Source: Paenibacillus spongiae
GTDB taxonomy: Bacteria; Bacillota; Bacilli; Paenibacillales; Paenibacillaceae
Assembly: GCF_024734895.1 (NCBI RefSeq)
Contig: NZ_CP091430.1
Location: forward strand, 6,937,501-7,001,500
Direction of reading: 5' to 3'
DNA length: 64,000 nt
Numbering within the stretch: the stretch's first letter is position 1; the number at the start of each line of letters is the position of its first letter. A model generated the notes under the pieces. It ran no database searches and was not told the DNA's origin. It was given only the letters and a program-made list of their open reading frames with translations. The position numbers were made by a program, and so were the translations under genes. This document shows positions 47,172 to 55,788 of this stretch, in pieces.

Positions 47172-48632
47172 TTAGCCTATTAACGCCTGCAGACGCTCAA
47201 GAACTTTCTCCTTGCCCAGAAGCGCGATCGTCTGGTTAAGATCCGGACCGTGCGTTTGCCCGGTCAGAGCCGCCCGAATGGGCATGAACAGCTGTTTCCC
47301 TTTGCAGCCCGTAGCCTGTTGAACGGCCTTGACTGCCGACTTGATGCCTTCAACCTCGAAGCTCTCCATCGCTTTCACAAGATCCGCGAAGGCGCCGAGA
47401 ACAGCCGGTACCTGCTCCTCCGCAAGCACAAGCTTCGCTTCCTCCTCCACCTCGGTTACTTCAGCTTGGAAGAAGAGCTCCGTCAACGGCACGATGTCCG
47501 AGGCAGCGCGCAGCTTGTCCTGGTACAACGCTGCGAGTGCGCCTGCCCATGCACGGCCGCTCTCATCCAACTCCTCAGGCAGCCGGCCGGCCTTCTGCAG
47601 ATGCGGCAAACAAAGATCGAGCAAGCGCGGCAGCTCCAGCTTCTTCATATACTCGTTGTTCATCCAACTTAGCTTGCTCGCATCGAAGACGGCCGGGCTC
47701 TTGCTCAAGCGTCCCGGATCGAATACTTGAATCAGCTCTTCGCGCGTGAAGATTTCCTGTTCGCCCTCAGGCGACCAGCCGAGCAGCGTAATGAAATTAA
47801 ACATCGCCTCAGGCAAGTACCCTAGCGCATCGTATTGTTCGATAAATTGAATGATCGATTCGTCCCGTTTGCTGAGCTTCTTGCGGTTCTCATTCACGAT
47901 CAGCGTCATATGGCCGAACTGAGGCGGCTCCCATCCGAACGCTTCATAGATCATAAGCTGGCGAGGCGTGTTCGAAATATGATCCTCGCCGCGCAGCACG
48001 TGGCTGATCGCCATCAAATGATCGTCTACCGCCACGGCAAAATTATATGTTGGAATGCCGTCCTTCTTCACGATGACAAAGTCGCCGAAGCCTTCGGACT
48101 CGAAGCTGATCGACCCTTTCACCATATCATTGAACGTATAGGTCTTACCGTCCGGAACGCGGAAGCGTATGCTCGGTATGCGTCCTTCGGCCTCGAACGC
48201 TTGCTGCTGTTCGATCGTCAGATTGCGGTGCTTACCGGAATACTGCGGCATCTCGCCGCGCGCCGTTTGCTCCTCCCGCTCCTGCTCGAGCTCCTGCTCC
48301 GTACAATAGCACTTATAGGCCAGTCCGCGGTCGAGCAGATCCTGCCAATAGCTGCGGTACAGATCAAGCCGCTCCATTTGGCGGTATGGACCGTATCCCC
48401 CGCCGATATCGACACTTTCATCCCAATCGATGCCCAGCCATTTCAAGTAAGTAAGCTGGCTTTCTTCGCCGCCTGCGATGTTCCGCTTCACATCGGTATC
48501 TTCAATCCGTATAATAAATTTGCCGCCGCGGCTGCGGGCAAACAAATAATTGAATAACGCCGTCCTTGCATTGCCGATATGTAGATGACCCGTTGGGGAA
48601 GGGGCATACCGGACCCGAATTTGATCTGACAT
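47172..48632 (-). CDS. gltX: Glutamyl-tRNA synthetase
   Basis: A class I, discriminating or non-discriminating GluRS; Bacilli use the non-discriminating type plus GatCAB. It has 486 residues from the ATG at 48632 (a TTG three codons upstream is too close to GAGGAG). HLHIGNARTA is the HIGH motif, and KLSKRDES replaces KMSKS near 255. A CYCTEQE segment near 105 carries a partial zinc motif. It lies 31-40 nt after ispF. Confidence 0.98.
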   Translation of the reverse strand: MSDQIRVRYAPSPTGHLHIGNARTALFNYLFARSRGGKFIIRIEDTDVKRNIAGGEESQLTYLKWLGIDWDESVDIGGGYGPYRQMERLDLYRSYWQDLLDRGLAYKCYCTEQELEQEREEQTARGEMPQYSGKHRNLTIEQQQAFEAEGRIPSIRFRVPDGKTYTFNDMVKGSISFESEGFGDFVIVKKDGIPTYNFAVAVDDHLMAISHVLRGEDHISNTPRQLMIYEAFGWEPPQFGHMTLIVNENRKKLSKRDESIIQFIEQYDALGYLPEAMFNFITLLGWSPEGEQEIFTREELIQVFDPGRLSKSPAVFDASKLSWMNNEYMKKLELPRLLDLCLPHLQKAGRLPEELDESGRAWAGALAALYQDKLRAASDIVPLTELFFQAEVTEVEEEAKLVLAEEQVPAVLGAFADLVKAMESFEVEGIKSAVKAVQQATGCKGKQLFMPIRAALTGQTHGPDLNQTIALLGKEKVLERLQALIG

Positions 48633-48672
48633 ATTCCTCAAGCTCCTCTGTGTTCCTTCATTTATCCAACGA

Positions 48673-49158
48673 TCATAGCACAGCTTTTACGAGACAGACA
48701 ACCGATTGTGCCGCAATTCCTTCGCCCCGGCCGGTAAATCCGAGCTGCTCCGTCGTCGTCGCTTTTACATTCACCTGGGACAGCTCATCCGCCTCCAGCG
48801 CACGCGCAATTACTTCCGCCATCTGCGGAATATACGGAGCCATCTTCGGACGCTGCGCGATAATGGTCGAATCGATGTTGCCGAGCTTGTAGCCCCGCTC
48901 CTTGGCCAACTCCCATACTTGAAGAAGCAGCTTCAAGCTGTCCGCATCCTTATGCTGAGGGTCCGTATCGGGAAAATGCTTGCCGATATCCCCAAGTCCC
49001 AGCGCCCCCAATATCGCATCGGTCACCGCATGAAGCAGGACGTCCGCATCGGAGTGTCCGAGCAGCCCTTTCTCATACGGGATCGTGACCCCGCCGATAA
49101 TACATGGCCGTCCTTCTACTAACTGGTGCACATCAAATCCTTGTCCTACGCGAATCAT
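48673..49158 (-). CDS. ispF: 2-C-methyl-D-erythritol 2,4-cyclodiphosphate synthase
   Basis: The fifth step of the MEP isoprenoid pathway, forming the cyclic diphosphate with CMP release. It has 161 residues. Metal ligands are D9 and H11 in GFDVHQ and H45-type His in LLGHSDADVLLHA. The C-terminal TTEQLGFTGRGEGIAAQSV signature is complete. It directly follows ispD in the operon; the two enzymes act around IspE. Confidence 0.98.
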   Translation of the reverse strand: MIRVGQGFDVHQLVEGRPCIIGGVTIPYEKGLLGHSDADVLLHAVTDAILGALGLGDIGKHFPDTDPQHKDADSLKLLLQVWELAKERGYKLGNIDSTIIAQRPKMAPYIPQMAEVIARALEADELSQVNVKATTTEQLGFTGRGEGIAAQSVVCLVKAVL

Positions 49159-49230
49159 TCTCGCACTCTCCCTTCATGATTACCCGTCTGTCGTCACCTC
49201 TACGCAAGTGAGATTAAAGCGCAACCCGGA

Positions 49231-49932
49231 TTACTCCTCCCGCTGTGCAAGTAAAAATTCCGCATAAGGCAGATCATCCGGCGTTGTAATTTTTATATTC
49301 GTATACTCGCCCTCCGCGACGGTCACCGGCACGCCGCCGAAGCGTTCGACGACGACGGCGTCATCCGTCCCCAGGAAGCCTTCCGCCTCGGCCCGTTCAT
49401 GCGCCTCAAGCAGCAGGGAACGACGAAAAGCCTGCGGCGTTTGTATCGCCCACAAGCTTCGCCGGTCCGGTGTTGCCACGATGACGCCGTTCTCATCTAC
49501 TTGTTTGATCGTATCTTTCACAGGCACCGCCAATACCGCGGCTTGCGAACGCTTCGCTTCCGTCATGCAAGCGCGCACCGCATCGCCCGTTACGAGCGGA
49601 CGAACGCCGTCATGGACCATCACCCATTCGCTATTCATCGCCAGAAGGCCCCGGCTTACGGAATGCTGCCTTTCGCTGCCGCCGGATACGACCGCCTTAA
49701 CCTTGCTTAGTCCGTATTCGTTCACAAGCGCGTCGACGCGCTCGACATCATGCGCACCGACAACAACCACGATTTCGGCGACCTCGTCCATCGACTCAAA
49801 GCGCTCAAGCGTGTGAACCACGATGGGCTTGTCCCGAAGCAGCAAGTATTGTTTGCTCTCTGCACTGCCCATTCGCGTTCCGCGCCCAGCCGCCACGACG
49901 ACGACGCCCCATTCAGCCTTCATCCCTGCCAT
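49231..49932 (-). CDS. ispD: 2-C-methyl-D-erythritol 4-phosphate cytidylyltransferase
   Basis: Joins CTP to MEP in the non-mevalonate pathway. It has 233 residues with the nucleotide-binding loop AAGRGTRMGSAESKQY (about 14-29), the VMVHDGVRPLV segment and the PQAFRR signature. The KITTPDDLPYAE C-terminal part matches the family. It lies between yacL and ispF. Confidence 0.98.
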   Translation of the reverse strand: MAGMKAEWGVVVVAAGRGTRMGSAESKQYLLLRDKPIVVHTLERFESMDEVAEIVVVVGAHDVERVDALVNEYGLSKVKAVVSGGSERQHSVSRGLLAMNSEWVMVHDGVRPLVTGDAVRACMTEAKRSQAAVLAVPVKDTIKQVDENGVIVATPDRRSLWAIQTPQAFRRSLLLEAHERAEAEGFLGTDDAVVVERFGGVPVTVAEGEYTNIKITTPDDLPYAEFLLAQREE

Positions 49933-50003
49933 TGCCCTTCAACCGCCTCGCCGTAAACTCGACATCCCGCCAGGAGATATCACACGATTACTATCATACC
50001 GTG

Positions 50004-51098
50004 TTACAGCGCTTTTTCCAACAGCTTCGGCTTGGCAAAAATCATTCGTCCCGCAGAAGTTTGCAGAACGCTCGTTACGAGCACTTCCATGGTCGTGCCG
50101 ATATAATCCCGGCCGCCTTCAACGACGATCATCGTGCCATCGTCCAAGTAAGCAACGCCTTGCCCATGCTCCTTGCCGTCCTTGATCACCTGTACGACGA
50201 TTTCTTCACCCGGGAGCACGACCGGCTTTACGGCATTGGCCAGATCATTAATGTTCAGCACCGAGACGCCCTGCAGCTCACAAACCTTATTCAGGTTGAA
50301 ATCATTCGTAACCACTTTTCCCTTGAGCACCTTGGCCAGCTTAACGAGCTTGCTGTCGACTTCGCCGTCCTCCATGTCTCCCTCGTAAATAAGCACCTTC
50401 ACGTCGAGCTCTTTCTGGATCTTGTTCAGAATATCCAGTCCGCGCCGGCCGCGGTTGCGCTTGAGCAGATCCGACGAGTCCGCGATATGCTGCAGCTCCT
50501 CCAGAACGAACTCAGGGATAACCAGCGTGCCTTCGATAAACCCCGTTTTGCAAATGTCGGCGATCCGTCCGTCGATAATAACGCTCGTATCGAGAATCTT
50601 ATGCTCCTCGTAGCTGCTCCCTTCCTCCACTGCAACCGGTCTTGTCCGCTGCTGCATCAGGCTGGCGAACTGTTCTGTAAGCTCTTCCCGTTTGCTAAGC
50701 CCGATTCTAAGTCCGAAATACCCGAAAAATAGCGTCATGCATACCGGTATAAAAAGACCCGCACCGGTCAAGCCCGATACAGCCGGATAAAGCAGGGCCG
50801 AAAGCGCAAGGCCTCCGAGCAGTCCCCCCAAACCTGACAGCATTTCACTCGTCGGAAGCGCCGATACGCGCTGCGCTCCTTGTTCCAGTCCGCGCATAAT
50901 GGGGCCCGCCAGCACTGAAGCCAGCACCACGCCGGATAGCGCACCAATACCAACATTCATGTAATATCCGCTTGATAGCTGCAACGTTCTGTAAGTCGAA
51001 TCCGTCCAGAGCGCACCGACGTTCATCCAGTCGTACAACTGTGCGCCCGCCGTGGCTCCAAACAATAATCCGACGGTTTGAATGATTCGTTTCATCAC
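50004..51098 (-). CDS. PIN/TRAM-domain membrane protein YacL
   Basis: A 364-residue protein with an N-terminal membrane part of about four segments (1-150), then a PIN-like nuclease domain beginning at ILDTSVIIDGRIADI with acidic residues for metal binding (also VTNDFNL), and a C-terminal TRAM domain (EEIVVQVIKDGKEHGQGVAYLDDG). Membrane-anchored RNase activity is an inference; no substrate is established. The start is GTG at 51098, or the next ATG. It heads the ispD-ispF-gltX run and is divergent from the DUF1573-like gene. Confidence 0.94.
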   Translation of the reverse strand: MMKRIIQTVGLLFGATAGAQLYDWMNVGALWTDSTYRTLQLSSGYYMNVGIGALSGVVLASVLAGPIMRGLEQGAQRVSALPTSEMLSGLGGLLGGLALSALLYPAVSGLTGAGLFIPVCMTLFFGYFGLRIGLSKREELTEQFASLMQQRTRPVAVEEGSSYEEHKILDTSVIIDGRIADICKTGFIEGTLVIPEFVLEELQHIADSSDLLKRNRGRRGLDILNKIQKELDVKVLIYEGDMEDGEVDSKLVKLAKVLKGKVVTNDFNLNKVCELQGVSVLNINDLANAVKPVVLPGEEIVVQVIKDGKEHGQGVAYLDDGTMIVVEGGRDYIGTTMEVLVTSVLQTSAGRMIFAKPKLLEKAL

Positions 51099-51191
51099 AT
51101 AAATCCACCTCCATTACAATTATGTGCCAATCTCGTCACAGTTAACCGTAGGGGAAACCAATTTTCATGAGGAATGCATCAGAAAAGTATT

Positions 51192-51220
51192 TTGTAATGG
51201 CCGGCAAGGGCGCTTATAAT
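51192..51220 (+). promoter_or_regulatory. Predicted SigA promoter of the DUF1573-like gene
   Basis: TTGTAA and a perfect TATAAT 17 nt apart on the plus strand, about 40 nt before the start codon. Confidence 0.72.
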
Positions 51221-51259
51221 AGAAGGTAGCACTGCTAATCCTGAAATGAGGTGGAATTG

Positions 51260-51655
51260 ATGAGCACCCCGACACTGGAGCAATTTCAGCAGCAAGTATC
51301 GGAACTGCTGCTAAGACACCGCAGCTTGCTGGATGTTTTATCGAAATACAGCCAGTCCGGCGCGTCCGTTAACCGTGCCGTTGCCAAGTCCGTAACGGAA
51401 TGCGGATGTATTGAACTGAATGCGCGCAAGCAGGAATATCCGGACGACGCTAACCTGGAGCAGGCCAAGACGAAACTTCACCATCACATTAACGGCGAAT
51501 TATGCGAGCATTGCCGGGATGCCATTAAGAATGAGCTCGGCCGCAATTTGTTCTATATTTCCGCGATGTGCAATTTACTCGATATTCAATTGAACGATGT
51601 CGTCGCTCAAGAATCGGGCAAATGCTCGACGCTCGGTTTATTCAACCTTACGTAG
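51260..51655 (+). CDS. DUF1573-like small cytosolic protein
   Basis: 131 residues, MSTPTLEQFQQQVSELLLRHR..., with no signal peptide or membrane segment. I recognise it as a Paenibacillus family usually annotated DUF1573; the function is unknown. Cysteines stand in ECGC (near 51-54), CEHC (near 82-85) and a final SGKCSTLGLFN. The rest is predicted helical, with a leading amphipathic helix. The ATG follows GAGGTGG. It is a single-gene unit, opposite to its neighbours, with its own promoter and a shared terminator. The cysteines could bind metal; this is a guess. Confidence 0.8.
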   Translation: MSTPTLEQFQQQVSELLLRHRSLLDVLSKYSQSGASVNRAVAKSVTECGCIELNARKQEYPDDANLEQAKTKLHHHINGELCEHCRDAIKNELGRNLFYISAMCNLLDIQLNDVVAQESGKCSTLGLFNLT

Positions 51656-51694
51656 AGATTCGCATACCGGAACCATTCCATATCCCAATAAAAA

Positions 51695-51731
51695 AACCGC
51701 CTTACCCATCCAAGTGATGAGTAAGGCGGTT
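51695..51731. terminator. Bidirectional terminator between DUF1573-like gene and pssA
   Basis: AACCGCCTTAC and GTAAGGCGGTT form an 11-bp perfect stem with A- and T-rich flanks on both sides. It serves both convergent genes. Confidence 0.82.
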
Positions 51732-51755
51732 CTTTGTTTTGGCATCCTTCATGCG

Positions 51756-52505
51756 CTAAGCGCTATGCTCCGAATGGACGCCTTCTTCTTGAAGCTCTTT
51801 ACGCCGCTTCCGCTTCTTCCTGCCGGGGAGACGGCGTTCAACGTTTTTTTTTAAGCCATACAGCGCGTATAGAACGAGCGGAATGAACAGAATTTTGGAT
51901 AAGTGATTCGGGAATACAATGCCGAGCACGACGGAAATGACAACGATGATCGGTACGACCCAGATCGCATTCTTCGGAATTCCGATTTTTTTGAAGTTGG
52001 GATATTTAATGGTACTAACCATAAGCAGCGATAGCACAAGCGTGCTTGTAAGCAGCACGGAGATTGGAATTTCCTTATGGAACAGGGCAAGCGTAGCGAG
52101 TACGCCGCCGGCCGCCGGGATCGGCAGGCCGATAAAATATCCGGGCATGCCCGACACCACGTTGAACCGGGCTAGACGGAGCGCGCCGCATATCGGAAAC
52201 AGCGCCGTAATAATCCAAGCCGGTGCCGGATTTAATTGCTGGAATGCAACGCTATACATAATAAAAGCCGGCGCTACGCCGAACGAAATGACATCAGATA
52301 GTGAATCAAGCTCTTTCCCAAATTCGCTTTGCGCATTCAGCGCGCGGGCTACCCGGCCGTCTACGCCGTCCATCAGCATGGCAATGATCACCATCATGGC
52401 CGCTATTTCGGGCTTCGCATTTTCCGGGAAAACGAGAATGATGGCGACGATACCCAAAAATAAGTTCGCCACTGTGAAAAGACTCGGTATCGATTTCGTA
52501 AACAT
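51756..52505 (-). CDS. pssA: CDP-diacylglycerol-serine O-phosphatidyltransferase
   Basis: A membrane enzyme making phosphatidylserine from CDP-diacylglycerol and serine, the precursor of phosphatidylethanolamine. It has 249 residues with six to eight membrane segments. The CDP-alcohol phosphotransferase motif DG-x2-AR-x8-G-x3-D-x3-D is complete near 48-70 (DGRVAR...FGKELDSLSD). The C-terminus is strongly basic (GRKKRKRRKE). The ATG at 52505 follows GAGGTGG. It lies between disA and yacL, a position not used in Bacillus subtilis. Confidence 0.95.
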   Translation of the reverse strand: MFTKSIPSLFTVANLFLGIVAIILVFPENAKPEIAAMMVIIAMLMDGVDGRVARALNAQSEFGKELDSLSDVISFGVAPAFIMYSVAFQQLNPAPAWIITALFPICGALRLARFNVVSGMPGYFIGLPIPAAGGVLATLALFHKEIPISVLLTSTLVLSLLMVSTIKYPNFKKIGIPKNAIWVVPIIVVISVVLGIVFPNHLSKILFIPLVLYALYGLKKNVERRLPGRKKRKRRKELQEEGVHSEHSA

Positions 52506-52609
52506 TATGCTCCACCTCATCTTTACTATACCCCAAAAGCATTTTCAGAAGCGGAAAGTAATTGTCAATTGCAACCAGCACCTGTCCGCATTCTAACATT
52601 GTATGGGAT

Positions 52610-53689
52610 TTAGATTTGTCTGTCAATGAACATCTGTTCTTGAATCCGCTTAAGCCCATCCTTGATCGCACGGGCCCTGACTTCCCCAATTCCGTCCACC
52701 GCATCCAGTTCTTCGATCGTAGCCATAAGAATATGCGGCAGGTGATCGAACTGTTCCACCAGATTATGCATGATCGTTGCCGGCAGACGCGGGATCTTGC
52801 TAAGGAGTCTATATCCCCGGGGAGCAACCGTCTCTTCTGCCGCGGAGCCGACACCGGCGTAACCGAGCAGCTTGATAATCGGCGGCGAATCGAGCAGCTC
52901 ATCAGACGTTAATTTCCGTATGGCGGCCCGGATTTCCCGGATGCGCTCCTCGCTCGCATCCTTGGCGTAATCCTTGAGAAGGAACCACAGCTCTTCCTCC
53001 ACGCCTCCGACCAGCTCTTCCATTTGCATGCTGATGAGGCGGCCTTCCGTGCCCAGCTCGTTGACGTAGCGTTTGATTTCCATCTTCACCCGTATAACCA
53101 TTTCTACCCGTTTAATGACATGTACAACCTCTTGAAGCGTTACAAGCTCTTCAAATTCCGACGCGGATAGATTGGTGAACGACTGGCCCAGCACCGCTTT
53201 ATATTTCTCCAGCGTTTGAATCGCTTGATTCGCCTTGGTCAGAATGACGGCCATATCCTTCAGAGAGTACCGCAGCTGCCCCTGGTATAAGGTAATAATA
53301 TTGCGCCGCTGGGAAATGGACACGACCAGCTTCCCTGTCTGTTTGGCTACCCGCTCCGCTGTCCGGTGACGGATCCCCGTCTCGCTGGATGCGATGGAGC
53401 TGTCCGGGATCAGCTGGGTATTCGCATACAGAATGCGCCTGCGATCTTCGCTCAGAATGATGGCGCCGTCCATTTTTGCAAGCTCGTATAGATAGTTGGG
53501 GGAAAAGTCGCAATTGATGGAAAAGCCGCCATCGACAACTTCCATCACTTCCGGGCTGTATCCCACCACGATCAGCGCACCTGTCTTTGCCCGCAGGACG
53601 TTCTCAAGTCCGTCTCGAAACGCGGTTCCGGGCGCGACCATCTGTAATAGCTGGTTCATAATTTCTAGTTGATTAGGCTCTTTCATCAT
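52610..53689 (-). CDS. disA: DNA integrity scanning diadenylate cyclase DisA
   Basis: Condenses two ATP to cyclic di-AMP and patrols DNA, stopping synthesis at branched structures; it signals at sporulation. It has 359 residues: DAC domain (about 1-150) with DGA at 74-76 and the RHR motif at 107-109, a helical spine, and C-terminal HhH DNA-binding motifs (IEELDAVDGIGEVRARAIKDG). Two adjacent ATG codons are possible starts. It follows radA by 8 nt; RadA is a known modulator of DisA. Confidence 0.98.
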   Translation of the reverse strand: MMKEPNQLEIMNQLLQMVAPGTAFRDGLENVLRAKTGALIVVGYSPEVMEVVDGGFSINCDFSPNYLYELAKMDGAIILSEDRRRILYANTQLIPDSSIASSETGIRHRTAERVAKQTGKLVVSISQRRNIITLYQGQLRYSLKDMAVILTKANQAIQTLEKYKAVLGQSFTNLSASEFEELVTLQEVVHVIKRVEMVIRVKMEIKRYVNELGTEGRLISMQMEELVGGVEEELWFLLKDYAKDASEERIREIRAAIRKLTSDELLDSPPIIKLLGYAGVGSAAEETVAPRGYRLLSKIPRLPATIMHNLVEQFDHLPHILMATIEELDAVDGIGEVRARAIKDGLKRIQEQMFIDRQI

Positions 53690-53697
53690 CTGCCCCC

Positions 53698-55065
53698 TTA
53701 TCCGAGTGCTGCCGCAAGCGCCTGCGCAACCGTCTCTACGCCTATAATTTCAATGCCGGTGGGCGGACTCCAGCCCTTCAAGCTCTTCTCTGGCATAATG
53801 ATACGCTTGAAACCAAGCTTCTGGGCTTCCTTCACCCGCTGCTCCGCACGCGACACGGCACGCACTTCGCCAGTCAAGCCGATCTCGCCGAATACAACGT
53901 CGAACGGTCTGGTCGGCGCGTCCCGAAAGCTCGAAGCGATACAGACCGCCACCGCCAAATCGACGGCCGGTTCATCCAGTTTGACACCGCCGGCTACGTT
54001 CAAGTAAGCGTCCTGCGTCTGAAGAAACATCCCCATCCGTTTCTCCAGTACCGCAATAATAAGCGACAGCCGGTTATGATCGATGCCCGTCGACATCCGG
54101 CGCGGTGACGGGAAATTCGTTGTAGCGACAAGCGCCTGCAGCTCCACGAGCACGGGACGTGTCCCTTCCATGCTTGCCACGACGGTTGACCCCGACACGC
54201 CGAGCGGCCTCTCGGACAGGAACAGCTCGGACGGGTTGCTTACTTCCCGGAGACCTGCCTCCCCCATCTCGAAGATCCCGATTTCGTTCGTGGAGCCGAA
54301 ACGATTCTTCACGGCACGAAGCAGCCGGTAGGAGTGATGCCGTTCTCCCTCGAAGTAGAGCACGCAATCCACCATATGCTCGAGCAGCCGCGGGCCTGCG
54401 ATCGCCCCTTCCTTCGTCACGTGCCCGACCAGCACCGTCGCAATGCCCCGTACTTTGGCGACCCGCATGAAGTGAGCCGTGCATTCCCTTACTTGAGAGA
54501 CGCTTCCGGGTGCGGACGATACGCTGGGCTCATACACCGTCTGTATGGAATCGATAACGAGAAAATCAGGCTGGACCGATTCAATGGCCTCATTAATTTG
54601 CTCCATATTCGTCTCACATAATACATACAGCGTATCGGTCAATGCACCGAGCCGGTCCGCCCGGAGCCTTGTCTGCTTGACCGATTCCTCGCCGGAAATA
54701 TATAAGACGGTTAAACCTTTTACAGCCAGCGCATGCGATGTCTGCAAGAGGAGCGTCGATTTGCCGATCCCGGGGTCGCCGCCCACCAGTATAAGCGACC
54801 CTGGAACCACACCCCCGCCCAGCACCCGGTTCAATTCCTGTAAGGCGGTTTCAATACGCGGTTCCTGACCACTATCTATGTGTATGATGGAAAGCGGCTT
54901 TTCTTTCGTCTGAATGAGCGAAGAGCCCTGTCCCTGCGTCTTAACGACCGTTTCTTTCTCTTCCACCATGGTGTTCCATGCACCGCAGCCCGGGCATTTA
55001 CCCAGCCATTTCGGAGACTCCGTGCCGCAGTCGGTACACGCGAATTTTGTTTTAAGTTTTGCCAT
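53698..55065 (-). CDS. radA: DNA repair protein RadA (Sms)
   Basis: A RecA-like DNA-dependent ATPase and helicase aiding branch migration in recombination. It has 455 residues: zinc finger C10-x2-C13...C24-x2-C27, Walker A GGDPGIGKST (95-104), the RadA-specific KNRFG motif (252-256) and a C-terminal Lon-protease-like domain (about 280-455). It is the first gene of radA-disA. Confidence 0.98.
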   Translation of the reverse strand: MAKLKTKFACTDCGTESPKWLGKCPGCGAWNTMVEEKETVVKTQGQGSSLIQTKEKPLSIIHIDSGQEPRIETALQELNRVLGGGVVPGSLILVGGDPGIGKSTLLLQTSHALAVKGLTVLYISGEESVKQTRLRADRLGALTDTLYVLCETNMEQINEAIESVQPDFLVIDSIQTVYEPSVSSAPGSVSQVRECTAHFMRVAKVRGIATVLVGHVTKEGAIAGPRLLEHMVDCVLYFEGERHHSYRLLRAVKNRFGSTNEIGIFEMGEAGLREVSNPSELFLSERPLGVSGSTVVASMEGTRPVLVELQALVATTNFPSPRRMSTGIDHNRLSLIIAVLEKRMGMFLQTQDAYLNVAGGVKLDEPAVDLAVAVCIASSFRDAPTRPFDVVFGEIGLTGEVRAVSRAEQRVKEAQKLGFKRIIMPEKSLKGWSPPTGIEIIGVETVAQALAAALG

Positions 55066-55243
55066 CGACGGCTCCTTTTACGATTAATGCTACCTTCAAA
55101 GTTTACCATTTATTCAAGTCCGGTTAAAGCCTCTAGCTTGAAAAATAGGAATAAACGTTCGTTTCTTGCCATGATAATGAATGATCCATCTAAAATTTAA
55201 TATAATCTTTAACAATCAAGACCGGTAACCCGGGATAAACGCC

Positions 55244-55283
55244 AAAAAAGTCCCTTCTTCGTCGTAGACGCAGAAGGAACTTT
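55244..55283 (-). terminator. Terminator of the haem-monooxygenase-like gene
   Basis: AAAGTTCCTTCT pairs with AGAAGGGACTTT across a loop, followed by TTT on the minus strand. It lies 27 nt after the stop. Confidence 0.78.
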
Positions 55284-55309
55284 AGTGGATGTACGAGAAC
55301 AATTTGTCG

Positions 55310-55657
55310 TTATGCATCTGCTCCAGCAAGGCGGGATACAAGCACACGGTGCGTCGTCATCTTCGAACCCAGCATCACGCTTTCGCCCTGCGGCGCTCCT
55401 GACTGACCTCCAGCCCCTGACCGGGATGCATGCGCCTGCTTGAAATTATCGCTGTTCACCCAGCCTTCGAAAGCGGCCTTGTTCTCCCAAGTCGTGCTTA
55501 CCTTCAGCTCGTCGTACTCTTCCAGGCCTTCCGTAAACAATACCTCCATACGCACGAAACCCGGCTGCTGATCCACGCCCTTCGAACGCTGAAACCGCAT
55601 CGCGACCTCTTCCCCGTGGCCCTTCTTCACTTTAATCGTATTCATAACGATGATCAC
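55310..55657 (-). CDS. Antibiotic biosynthesis monooxygenase-domain protein (HmoB/IsdG-like)
   Basis: 115 residues with a ferredoxin-like ABM fold pattern: MNTIKVKKGHGEEVAMRF at the N-terminus, then GFVRMEVLF and WENKAAFEGWVNSDNFKQAH. The family includes small haem-degrading monooxygenases (HmoA/HmoB); the NxxF-W-H positions (N in VMNTIKV, W in TTWENK, H in KQAH) are compatible. A Gly/Ser-rich loop follows the histidine. The start is GTG, 7 nt after GGAGG. It is a single-gene unit bounded by terminators, between clpC and radA. Confidence 0.85.
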   Translation of the reverse strand: MIIVMNTIKVKKGHGEEVAMRFQRSKGVDQQPGFVRMEVLFTEGLEEYDELKVSTTWENKAAFEGWVNSDNFKQAHASRSGAGGQSGAPQGESVMLGSKMTTHRVLVSRLAGADA

Positions 55658-55689
55658 AGATATCCCTCCCTGCTTAACTTGTCTCTTCT

Positions 55690-55718
55690 AGTTTATCAAT
55701 CCTTCGGAGCAGAAACAA
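55690..55718 (-). promoter_or_regulatory. Possible SigA promoter of the haem-monooxygenase-like gene
   Basis: TTGTTT and TAAACT with 17 nt between on the minus strand, about 35 nt before the GTG. It is a moderate match only; no Fur-type box was evident. Confidence 0.45.
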
Positions 55719-55748
55719 ATAGGAGCCGGTCAACCTGGCAACAACACA

Positions 55749-55778
55749 ACAAGGTGCCCCCGATCGGGGGCACCTTGT
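55749..55778 (-). terminator. Terminator of the ctsR-clpC operon
   Basis: A perfect 30-nt palindrome made of ACAAGGTGCCCCCGA and its complement. It is followed by TGTTGTG on the minus strand, just behind clpC. Confidence 0.75.
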
Positions 55779-55788
55779 ATGCTGGAAA

